From positions 1-6,141 of the forward strand of contig JAFGPH010000173.1 of assembly GCA_016926135.1 (NCBI GenBank): a stretch of 6,141 nucleotides of DNA. The letters are read 5' to 3'. Position 1 is the first letter of the stretch. Each line of letters opens with the position of its first letter. A program made the translations under genes and the position numbers. Below the pieces are notes generated by a model. The model ran no database searches, was not told the DNA's origin, and was given only the letters and a program-made list of their open reading frames with translations. Shown here piece by piece: positions 1-5,482 of the stretch. Origin of the DNA: Deltaproteobacteria bacterium. Lineage in GTDB: Bacteria > Desulfobacterota > DSM-4660 > Desulfatiglandales > HGW-15.

Positions 1-1121
1 ATGATACAGCAGAAGGCGAATGTCTTTTTCACCCCCATGACCCCGCCGATCACGAGCATATTGGGCAGCGACAGGGCAGGACCGGCCAGGAGAAGCGACA
101 GGGCGGGACCCTGACCCATCCCGGCACCCAGAAGACCCTGCAGGATGGGCACCTCGGTCAGGGTGGCAAAATACATGAGCGCCCCGGCAACCGACGCAAA
201 CAGGTTGGCCCACAGCGAGTTTCCACCCACCAGACTCTGGATGTAGTGCTCGGGGATCAGGGCCTCGTGACCGGGTCTGCCCAGCATGAAGCCCGCCACC
301 AGCACACCTCCTCCCAGCAGGGGGAAGATCTGCTTCATGAATCCCCAGGTGGATTCAACCCAGGTCCGCCTCTCCTCCTTCATGAACCATTTCTTGAGCA
401 TGAAACCCAGAACGATCAGCAAAACCGCCGTGATGTACCACTTAGCGGCAAAGACGGCGGGCCAGAGGCCGGTGGACCCCTCCGCAGGCCTGGCAAAGGC
501 GGCGAAGATCAAAATGAGAACCAGTGTCAGCACAAACAGGCTGTCCTGGGTGAGGGTGCGCTTTTTCTCCCCTTCGTCCGGCAGGTAGATCTGCCCGGCC
601 GTGCGGGCGGCGTCGTCCTTCCGGAAGATAAGGGCCATCAAAAGCCCGGTGATCACCGCGAAGAGGACCGCCCCCACGGCCCTGGCAAGGCCCATTTCCC
701 AGCCCAGGATTCGCGCGGTCAGGACGATGGCCAGCACATTGATGGCAGGGCCGGAATACAGAAATGCCGTGGCCGGACCGATGCCGCCGCCCCGCATATA
801 GATCCCGGCAAAGAGGGGCAGGACCGTGCAGGAGCAGACGGCCAGGACCGTTCCCGAAATGGAGGCAACCGAGTAGGAAAGGATCTTACGGGCCGTTGCC
901 CCGAAATATTTGAGCACCGAGGCCTGGGACACAAAGACCGCAATGGCCCCTGCAATAAAAAAGGCCGGGATCAGGCAGGTGAGCACGTGCTCCCGGGCAT
1001 ATTCCTGGAGCATCATGAATGCCTCAAGGCCGGATCGACGGATCGTTTCATTCGACCAGGGAACGTAATAGGCCGCGACAAAAATAAGGATAATGATAAG
1101 GAGTTTTGTTCTTTCTTTCAT
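1..1121 (-). CDS. YraQ/ArsP-like (DUF318) permease, 3' end cut by window
   Basis: Predicted multi-pass inner-membrane permease of the YraQ/DUF318 (ArtP_2) group, which includes ArsP-type organoarsenical exporters. The reading frame opens at ATG 1121 and stays open for 373 codons to the window edge, so the C-terminus is missing. The start has a good ribosome binding site, GGAAGGA, five bases upstream. Hydrophobic helices occur near residues 7-20, 47-66, 84-107, 143-165, 193-209, 229-242, 264-281, 305-322 and 339-363. The family signature is visible: a CSC motif at residues 96-98 followed by TVLPLFAGIY, then GPATAFLYSGPAINVLAI near 115-132, and a second conserved block TLTEVPILQGLLGAG near 320-334. 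The arsR-like gene lies 66 bp upstream on the same strand, so the two probably form an operon. In related bacteria such permeases are often followed by a small thioredoxin-like protein; that position is outside the window. The family is firm, but the substrate (arsenical, other metal, or other) is not shown by sequence. Confidence 0.9.
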   Translation of the reverse strand, partial: MKERTKLLIIILIFVAAYYVPWSNETIRRSGLEAFMMLQEYAREHVLTCLIPAFFIAGAIAVFVSQASVLKYFGATARKILSYSVASISGTVLAVCSCTVLPLFAGIYMRGGGIGPATAFLYSGPAINVLAIVLTARILGWEMGLARAVGAVLFAVITGLLMALIFRKDDAARTAGQIYLPDEGEKKRTLTQDSLFVLTLVLILIFAAFARPAEGSTGLWPAVFAAKWYITAVLLIVLGFMLKKWFMKEERRTWVESTWGFMKQIFPLLGGGVLVAGFMLGRPGHEALIPEHYIQSLVGGNSLWANLFASVAGALMYFATLTEVPILQGLLGAGMGQGPALSLLLAGPALSLPNMLVIGGVMGVKKTFAFCCI

Positions 1122-1144
1122 GAGGGTCCTTCCACTAAATGCCG

Positions 1145-1165
1145 ATATCACTATTTAGTAATTTA
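1145..1165 (-). promoter_or_regulatory. Second copy of the arsR promoter element, upstream of the permease
   Basis: In the 66-bp gap between arsR and the permease, the minus strand reads TAAATTACTAAATAGTGATA and onward. It matches the sequence around the arsR -10 box (minus strand 1566-1546) at 16 of 21 positions, including an unbroken TAAATTAC and a terminal ATAT. A perfect 7-bp inverted repeat, ACTAAAT at 1134-1140 and ATTTAGT at 1153-1159 with a 12-bp spacer, overlaps it. The simplest reading is a second binding site for the ArsR protein, perhaps with a weak internal promoter. Binding is inferred from repetition and location only. Confidence 0.4.
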
Positions 1166-1187
1166 TTCGGGACAAAAAAATATCTTC

Positions 1188-1532
1188 CTACTTCCTGCAA
1201 ACCTCTTCCCTGCGAATATGCGGAAGCTTCCCGACCAATTCCCGCACCTCTGCCTCGTCCTCCAGCCAGTGCCGAAGATTCCCCAAAAGGCTGGCGACAT
1301 AAGGTGAATTCCCGCCGTCCGTCAAATGGTAGTTGACCCACAGGCCATCTTTCTTAGATTCGACAAGGCCAGCATCCTCTAGAATCTTGAGGTTTTTGGA
1401 AACGCTGGGTTGGGAGACCTGAAGGGCTTCCCGCATCTCGCAGACGCACATGGTCTTGTGCTGAAGCATCTTGACGATCTTGACCCGGTTCCGATCGGAA
1501 AGGGCCTTCATGACCCGGGTGAATTCCTTCAT
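1188..1532 (-). CDS. arsR: ArsR-family metal-sensing transcriptional repressor
   Basis: Winged helix-turn-helix repressor of the ArsR/SmtB family, 114 residues with the chosen start. Members bind operator DNA as dimers and release it when a metal or metalloid binds. The N-terminal helix KALSDRNRVKIVKML (residues 9-23) is typical. It is followed by the CVCEM motif with Cys29 and Cys31, equivalent to the ELCVCDL metalloid site of ArsR. The recognition helix is SQPSVSKNLKILEDAGLV (40-57), and the wing is SKKDGLWVNYHL (59-70). A further Cys lies at residue 112, near the C-terminus. I chose ATG 1532 because GGAG sits six bases upstream. ATG 1544 is possible and would add four residues. A longer frame from TTG 1589 is rejected because that TTG is part of the -35 box. 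It precedes the permease and probably controls both genes. The family call is firm. The inducer is inferred to be As(III)/Sb(III) or a similar soft metal. Confidence 0.92.
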   Translation of the reverse strand: MKEFTRVMKALSDRNRVKIVKMLQHKTMCVCEMREALQVSQPSVSKNLKILEDAGLVESKKDGLWVNYHLTDGGNSPYVASLLGNLRHWLEDEAEVRELVGKLPHIRREEVCRK

Positions 1533-1545
1533 AACGTTCTCCATT

Positions 1546-1566
1546 ATATTCTTATATGGTAATTTA
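1546..1566 (-). promoter_or_regulatory. Candidate ArsR operator overlapping the arsR -10 region
   Basis: This stretch covers the -10 box and the presumed start point. It contains the small AT-rich dyad ATATTCTTATAT on the plus strand (1546-1557). The whole 21-bp block recurs with 16 matches at 1165-1145, in the gap before the permease. ArsR-family operators are commonly AT-rich imperfect dyads overlapping the promoter, so the position fits autoregulation. No footprint or family-specific consensus supports the exact borders. Confidence 0.4.
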
Positions 1567-1589
1567 GTGGGCTTACAAATGCTTGTCAA
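1561..1589 (-). promoter_or_regulatory. sigma70-like promoter of the arsR-permease operon
   Basis: On the minus strand a perfect -35 box TTGACA (1589-1584) is followed, after exactly 17 bp, by TAAATT (1566-1561), which matches the -10 consensus at four of six positions. Transcription would begin about ten bases before the ATG candidates at 1544 and 1532, giving a very short leader. The -10 box is part of the 21-bp element repeated downstream of arsR, as expected if the repressor blocks its own promoter. Confidence 0.7.
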
Positions 1590-1677
1590 CCGAATTCTTT
1601 ACCCCCTCATCTCATCCGGCGCGAAAGGAGGAAGGGGCGTCCTGCTGACCAGCTGTAGGGGGATAACAAATAGGCCC

Positions 1678-2028
1678 TTAGTCCGCCTCCAGCCGTTCGA
1701 CATCCAACAGGTCCTGTTTTCGGCCTGCAGTGCGCTTCGAATGGATCAGGTCAGCCTTTCCGACAACATAGAACGGTACCCCGTCATACGACCTGGGGAC
1801 CCTGTTCCTTCTGGCGGTTTGGAAGTCAACCCCCGGAATGCTCATCAACACGTCTATTCGATTGGGCTCCACTCCGATCTGGTAGACAATCTCCGGGTCC
1901 ATGAAATCTTCCACTGTAATGTCTTGAAGGGGGGCTCCAAACCGGGACAAGGCATTCCAGACCTTCCCAGCGTTCTGGGAGGTGGGATTGACCCAGACGC
2001 CGAGGTCTTTGGTCATGTAGTCGTGTGC
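1678..2028 (-). pseudogene. 5'-truncated nucleotidyltransferase (DUF6036/MNT-like) remnant
   Basis: The minus-strand frame carries the C-terminal part of a small nucleotidyltransferase-fold protein: TKDLGVWVNP, then ITVEDFMDPEIVYQIGVEPNRIDVL, and a conserved end with LIHSKRTAGRKQDLLDVERLE before TAA at 1678. In intact relatives the first block reads TKDLDVWV, with the two catalytic Asp residues. Here the second is Gly (GGC at 2001-1999), one base change from Asp. The N-terminal part with the GG-containing nucleotide-binding motif is missing or scrambled: upstream the frame meets sequence that encodes the integrase on the other strand. No start codon with a ribosome site is evident; ATG 2016 lies inside the conserved motif. 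Relatives include antitoxin-like and mobile-element-borne proteins, but this copy looks dead. The family call comes from motif recognition. Confidence 0.75.
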
Positions 2029-2848
2029 GAGATCAAACCCGCCGACCTGGAGAACTATCAGGCCAAGAGGAAGGCTGAGGGATATCCAGACTCATACATT
2101 GACCAGCAGATCGGCGCGGCAAAAACGGTGATCGGGAAAGCCTTTGACAATGACATGGTGGCGGCGATACGGTCAAGGCATTCAAGAGGGTGAAGAAGCT
2201 TCTCAGGAAGGGCGCGAACAAGAGGGACCGGATTCTTTCCGTGTGGGACTTCGCCCAACTGAGGGAGGGGGCTTCAGGCATAGCCCCTGCACTTCTGACA
2301 ACGGCCTATTGGTCTGGTATGAGGCGCGGAGAAATCTTCAACCTTGAATGGACTCAGGTTGACCTGAAAGAAAGCGTGATCAGGCTCAAGGCAGAGGATA
2401 CCAAGAGCGCAAGGCCAAGGGTTGTCCCGATAGCTTCTGAGCTTCTGAGCTTCTGAGTACCCTCCGGGGGCTTCCTAGCCGGTTCTCCAGGGGACTGGTG
2501 TTCCCTTCCAAGGACAAGGATGGCAACGAGAAGCCTTTCCAAGATATCCGGGGTTCACTGGAATCAGCCTGCAAGGACACCCCCCTTTCCTATGGCCGGA
2601 ACCAGGAAAAGGGCTTTACTCTCAATGACCTGAGACACACCTTCAACACTGACATGGACCGGGCCGGGGTGCCTCAAGCGGTGACAATGGCAATCATGGG
2701 GCATGAGGATACAAGCATGCTTGGGCGCTATCGGACGGTTACAACTGAGGACCTTCAGGAAGCCATAAGGAAGCTGGAGGCTTACCGGGCTGGGGTTGCC
2801 GCCCTGTTAGATAAACCGTTAGATAAAAATCAGACAGTACAAGAATGA
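2029..2848 (+). pseudogene. Tyrosine recombinase (phage-type integrase), truncated and frameshifted
   Basis: Remnant of an integrase that would catalyse site-specific insertion and excision of a mobile element. Three frames must be joined. Frame one (2029 to about 2160) gives the SAM-like core-binding domain, IKPADLENYQAKR onward. Frame two (about 2160-2456) gives KRVKKLLRKGANKRD, then SGMRRGEIFNLEW with the first catalytic Arg (codon 2322-2324), and DTKSARPRVVPI with the probable catalytic Lys. Frame three (about 2440-2848) gives FTLNDLRHTFNTDM, IMGHEDTSM and LGRYRTV with the nucleophile Tyr (codon 2729-2731). The HxxR motif reads NDLR, with Asn for His (codon 2624-2626). The N-terminal arm-binding part is absent: upstream sequence belongs to the opposite-strand nucleotidyltransferase remnant. 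The first frameshift near 2160 fits loss of one base; the second is an 8-bp duplication at 2432-2455. It lies beside the tRNA-Leu 3' end, a common target of such enzymes. Confidence 0.88.
2432..2455 (+). repeat. Three tandem copies of AGCTTCTG that frameshift the integrase
   Basis: The octamer AGCTTCTG occurs three times back to back, followed by AG of a partial fourth unit. With two copies the frame reads PIASELLSTLRGLPSRFSRG continuously into the downstream integrase frame. With three copies it reaches TGA at 2454-2456. The third copy is therefore an exact 8-bp slippage-type duplication inactivating the gene. Confidence 0.9.
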
Positions 2849-2871
2849 GAAACCGAAGATCCTCAACAGAA

Positions 2872-2912
2872 AAGGCTCTTGACAGTGCAAACCGTCAAGA
2901 GCCTTATTTTTT
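2872..2912 (+). terminator. Strong rho-independent terminator after the integrase
   Basis: A perfect 12-bp stem, AAGGCTCTTGAC (2872-2883) with GTCAAGAGCCTT (2894-2905), encloses a 10-base loop and is followed by A and six T residues (2907-2912). It lies 23 bp after the integrase stop. On the minus strand the same stem is followed by TTTTCTGTT, so it may also end transcripts coming from the tRNA-Leu gene. Confidence 0.9.
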
Positions 2913-2945
2913 AAGGGTTCTGAGAGTCAGGGTCTCTCAACCCTT
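2913..2945. other. Second hairpin between terminator and tRNA-Leu
   Basis: AAGGGTT (2913-2919) pairs with AACCCTT (2939-2945), and inside it GAGAG (2922-2926) pairs with CTCTC (2934-2938). A two-base bulge (CT) lies on the left and the loop is seven bases. On the plus strand it is followed by the T-rich but interrupted TTGATTTT, so it could be a weak back-up terminator. On the minus strand it would form in the tRNA 3' trailer. Confidence 0.5.
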
Positions 2946-2954
2946 TGATTTTAC

Positions 2955-2990
2955 TGGTGCCGAAGACAGGACTTGAACCTGCACGGGGAC
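2955..2990 (-). other. Candidate attachment site: 3' end of tRNA-Leu
   Basis: Tyrosine recombinases often insert their element into the T-arm and acceptor 3' end of a tRNA gene, leaving a direct repeat at the far end of the element. Here the integrase remnant ends about 107 bp from the tRNA 3' end, on the side expected for the inserted DNA. The exact crossover and length are unknown. I find no second copy of this sequence in the window, so the partner site would lie to the left. Confidence 0.35.
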
Positions 2991-3041
2991 ACCCCCACTA
3001 GACCCTGAACCTAGCGTGTCTACCAGTTCCACCACTTCGGC
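2955..3041 (-). tRNA. tRNA-Leu(CAG)
   Basis: The minus strand folds as a complete class II tRNA of 87 bases including an encoded CCA (2957-2955). The acceptor stem GCCGAAG pairs perfectly with CTTCGGC, followed by discriminator A. The D-arm region reads TGGTGGAACTGGTAGACACG. The anticodon arm is CTAGG, loop TTCAGGG, TCTAG, giving anticodon CAG, which reads CUG. A long variable arm with a GGGG/CCCC stem is present, as expected for leucine tRNAs. The T arm contains GGTTCAAGTCC. The gene is intact although a dead integrase sits next to its 3' end, as expected when integration restores the tRNA sequence. Confidence 0.97.
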
Positions 3042-3073
3042 GTGTAAATGGAGTTGAAATTTCTGTATTAATT

Positions 3074-3100
3074 CTTATAGAATTGTTTGTTGCATGTCAA
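3074..3100 (-). promoter_or_regulatory. Promoter of tRNA-Leu
   Basis: On the minus strand a perfect TTGACA (3100-3095) lies upstream of TATAAG (3079-3074), with a short 15-bp spacer. Alternative -10 registers at 16-17 bp (ATAAGA, TAAGAA) are poorer. Start would be about 25-30 bases before the mature tRNA. The shared 139-bp region to 3180 must also hold the ribF promoter on the other strand, but no plus-strand -35/-10 pair there is convincing. Confidence 0.6.
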
Positions 3101-3180
3101 CACTTTAATCCATCATTTCGTCATCACCGAATGCCCCGGCCATTCAGGAGACTTGAATCAGGAGAGAACCTAGCCCGCCC

Positions 3181-4176
3181 ATGAACCTGATCAGAGATCT
3201 GGAAACCCTTTCAAACCCGCTACGAAACGCGGTTCTCACCATAGGGAATTTCGACGGTGTCCACAGGGGTCATCTTGCCCTTTTCGACCTGGTGAAGCAG
3301 CGGGCCGAGGCCATCGACGGCCGCTCCGCGGTCATGACCTTTGAACCCCACCCGCTGAAGGTGATCAAGAAGGGAAACGGCCCCCCCATCATCACCGCCA
3401 CGGAGCAGAAGCTGAAACTCATCCGCGATGCGGGAATCGAGGTTATCTTCTGCATCCCCTTTACGATCGACTTCGCCTCGATCTCCGCAGAGACCTTTGT
3501 GCGGGAAGTCCTGGTGAAGAGGATAGGTGTAAAAGAAGTCGTGGTAGGTCATGACTATACCTTCGGCCGGGGCAGGCAGGGCAACCTCCAACTCCTTCAG
3601 CGGATGGGGCAAGACCTGGAGTTCAAGGTCCACCTGGTGGGTCCGGTTCACATCAACCACACCCTGGTTTCCAGCACCTCCATCAGGACCCTGATCCGGG
3701 AGGGGAATCTACAGGAAGCCAAGAGGCTTCTGGGAAGGGATTTCCAGGTGTGGGGCACTGTGGTCAAAGGGGCCAACCGAGGGGGAAGGCTGCTCGGCTT
3801 TCCCACGGCCAACCTAAAGCCCTCCGATCAACTGACGCCAAAACCGGGGGTCTATGCGGTCAGCGTGGATATCGAAGGGGAACACCACTTCGGTGTGACC
3901 AATGTGGGATACAACCCCACCTTCGGGGATAGCGCCTTGTCCGTAGAAACCCACATCCTGGATTTCTCCCGGGACATCGTGGGACAGGAGATAAAGCTCG
4001 GTTTTCTGCACCGGCTGAGGGATGAAAAGCGCTACGATTCCGTGAAGGAGCTTACCGATCAGATCTCGCAGGACATCCGGGATGCAAGGCATTGGTTCGA
4101 AGAGCACAGCCGGATGCCATCCGACAAGCAGTCCTTGACCCTGGAAACGCGGCATCCTGTTGCCGGCGGGGCTTAA
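3181..4176 (+). CDS. ribF: Bifunctional riboflavin kinase / FAD synthetase
   Basis: Cytoplasmic enzyme that phosphorylates riboflavin to FMN and then adenylylates FMN to FAD. The 331-residue length is normal for the family. The N-terminal FAD synthetase domain (about 1-180) shows the nucleotidyltransferase motif IGNFDGVHRGH (21-31), TFEPHP (53-58), GHDYTFGRGR (123-132) and SSTSIR (164-169). The C-terminal riboflavin kinase domain (about 186-310) shows GRLLGFPTANL (202-212), VGYNPTFG (242-249) and VETHILDF (255-262), then LHRLRDEKRYDSVKEL (276-291). A tail of about 20 residues follows. ATG 3181 is the only reasonable start, since an in-frame TGA lies at 3154. The nearest purine-rich site, AGGAGAGAA, is rather far upstream, so initiation may be weak. 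No FMN riboswitch is visible in the 139-bp leader region. The gene runs away from tRNA-Leu and is followed 78 bp later by apbE, which consumes FAD. Confidence 0.97.
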   Translation: MNLIRDLETLSNPLRNAVLTIGNFDGVHRGHLALFDLVKQRAEAIDGRSAVMTFEPHPLKVIKKGNGPPIITATEQKLKLIRDAGIEVIFCIPFTIDFASISAETFVREVLVKRIGVKEVVVGHDYTFGRGRQGNLQLLQRMGQDLEFKVHLVGPVHINHTLVSSTSIRTLIREGNLQEAKRLLGRDFQVWGTVVKGANRGGRLLGFPTANLKPSDQLTPKPGVYAVSVDIEGEHHFGVTNVGYNPTFGDSALSVETHILDFSRDIVGQEIKLGFLHRLRDEKRYDSVKELTDQISQDIRDARHWFEEHSRMPSDKQSLTLETRHPVAGGA

Positions 4177-4254
4177 AAAAGAGCAAATCAAAAACGTTGC
4201 CAGGACCTGCCGGATGTGTTATTGGCCTATCGTTTACTCTCAAGGGGGAACGAA

Positions 4255-5316
4255 ATGGATTGCCTGAACCGTATTTCTGAAGATGAGCACCCGATGGGCC
4301 GTCGGGCCTTTTTGAAGCTATCCGGCCTCCTGGGGTTGGGGGTGGCTTCTGCGTGGGTCATCCCCGGCCGCGCCGAGGCCGTGAAATTCGACAGGAACAC
4401 CCACAAGGTCTCCGAAACCAGGCTTGCCATGGGGACCTTTGTCTCCATGACCCTCATCCACACTTCCAGGGATCAGGCCGAGGAGGCTATGGGACGCGCC
4501 TTTGAGGAAATCGAGCGCCTGACCAAACTGATGAACCGCTTCGATTCCTCGACCGCGGTGGGCCATCTGAACCAGGAAGGCCGGATCCAGGACCTGCCTC
4601 CGGAGGTCGTCCACGTGATCGAGAATGCCCTCCTGTACAACCGGCGCACCGGCGGCGCCTTCGACATTACGGTCAAGCCGGTCGTGGATCTTTTCAGAGA
4701 AAGGATGGGGGGGGAGAAAAAGGCCCTGCCGACCGATCGCGAATTGAAAAACCTGCTCCAACTCATCGGATCCCAAAAGGTCGAATTGCACGGAAACTCC
4801 ATTTCTTTTGCGGCCCCGGGCATGGGCATCACCCTGGACGGTATCGCCAAGGGCTATATCGTGGACAAGGCCTCTGAGGTGCTCGCACGGCACCGGGTGG
4901 AAAACCACCTGATCAACGGCGGAGGAGACATCCGAACCATGGGCGAAAAGGGGGACCACAAGCCGTGGACCATTGCCATCCAGGACCCCTGGAAGAAAAG
5001 AGACTTTCCGGACCGGATTGCATTGAAAAACGGGGCGGTCGCCACATCCGGAAATTATGAGGTCTACTACGACCGGGAGAAGATGTTTCACCACATCGTG
5101 GACCCTGCCACCGGGCACTCCCCCCGCGTGGCGGCAAGCACCTCCGTCCTGGCCCCAAGTGCCATGCAGGCCGACGCCCTCGCGACAGGGGTCTTCGTGA
5201 TGAGCCCGGCCCGGGGCACAGAGTTCATCAACTCCCTCCCGGACTGCGCATCCCTGATCATTGACGGCAAAGGGAACCAGATCAAATCCGGGGCATGGAA
5301 AAGCACGCCTGCGTAA
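4255..5316 (+). CDS. apbE: FAD:protein FMN transferase, Tat-exported
   Basis: Attaches FMN from FAD to a Thr or Ser of target flavoproteins through a phosphoester bond, an Mg-dependent reaction outside the cytoplasm. The protein has 353 residues from ATG 4255, chosen because AGGGGG lies about seven bases upstream. A frame extension to GTG 4216 lacks a comparable site. The N-terminus carries a twin-arginine signal, GRRAFLKL (15-22), then a hydrophobic stretch and a likely cleavage after AEA (40-42). There is no lipobox Cys. ApbE motifs appear in order: ETRLAMGTFVSM (54-65), GAFDITVKP (134-142), LDGIAKGY (194-201), INGGGDIR (220-227), ATSGNY (263-268), HHIVDPATGHSP (279-290) and MQADALATGVFVM (304-316), which includes the metal-binding region. 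No terminator is seen between ribF and apbE, so co-transcription is likely. The 3' end overlaps a convergent flavoprotein remnant by 35 bp. Confidence 0.96.
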   Translation: MDCLNRISEDEHPMGRRAFLKLSGLLGLGVASAWVIPGRAEAVKFDRNTHKVSETRLAMGTFVSMTLIHTSRDQAEEAMGRAFEEIERLTKLMNRFDSSTAVGHLNQEGRIQDLPPEVVHVIENALLYNRRTGGAFDITVKPVVDLFRERMGGEKKALPTDRELKNLLQLIGSQKVELHGNSISFAAPGMGITLDGIAKGYIVDKASEVLARHRVENHLINGGGDIRTMGEKGDHKPWTIAIQDPWKKRDFPDRIALKNGAVATSGNYEVYYDREKMFHHIVDPATGHSPRVAASTSVLAPSAMQADALATGVFVMSPARGTEFINSLPDCASLIIDGKGNQIKSGAWKSTPA

Positions 5317-5470
5317 GGTGCTGAGGGAGTTTCTTTGAGCTGAGGAGAATCCGGACCTTCCCGGCCGGAACCACCTTTGCCCCCGGTTCCCTGGCACGTA
5401 TGGCGGCCACGAGACCGGCGATGCCGCCGCCCGCACACAGCACATCCGCCTCAACCGTTTTCTGAATCAC
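5282..5470 (-). pseudogene. N-terminal stub of an FAD-dependent fumarate-reductase-type flavoprotein
   Basis: From GTG 5470, with GAGGGAG upstream as a ribosome site, the minus strand encodes 62 residues. The first ~39 are the start of a large FAD-binding oxidoreductase: KTVEADVLCAGGGIAGLVAA, then IRAREPGAKVV. The Rossmann motif GxGxxG is present at residues 14-19. Enzymes of this group (fumarate reductase, succinate dehydrogenase or APS-reductase-like flavoproteins) usually have several hundred residues. After about residue 39 similarity stops and the frame runs on through unrelated sequence, overlapping the end of apbE on the other strand, to TGA at 5282. The gene is therefore a remnant whose start and ribosome site survive. 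A flavoprotein next to ribF and apbE fits a flavin theme, but which subfamily it came from cannot be settled from so short a piece. Confidence 0.7.
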
Positions 5471-5482
5471 GCTACACTCCCT

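Noticed and set aside
246..1307. Long plus-strand open frame of 353 codons
   Set aside because: It is rich in Gly, Gln, His and Arg with no family motif, and is antisense to the permease, whose membrane helices and conserved motifs are clear.
1533..1589. Longer ArsR protein starting at TTG 1589
   Set aside because: The TTG is the first half of a perfect -35 box and lies before the predicted transcript start; ATG 1532 has a proper ribosome site.
1471..2028. Extension of the integrase frame upstream to 1471
   Set aside because: This part is antisense to arsR and to the nucleotidyltransferase remnant and has no recombinase similarity. Only the part after about 2029 is integrase.
1678..2848. 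A new defence or toxin-antitoxin module built from the nucleotidyltransferase and integrase
   Set aside because: Both genes are truncated and carry inactivating changes, and no toxin partner (for example a HEPN protein) is present.
3042..3180. FMN riboswitch in front of ribF
   Set aside because: The region is short and AT-rich, with none of the conserved RFN-element helices or core bases.
4216..4254. Longer ApbE from GTG 4216
   Set aside because: It would add 13 residues ahead of the Tat signal and has no good ribosome site, while ATG 4255 has AGGGGG at the right distance.
4318..5454. Long minus-strand open frame of 378 codons opposite apbE
   Set aside because: It is a shadow of the high-GC apbE coding sequence. 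The plus strand carries every ApbE motif and a Tat signal.
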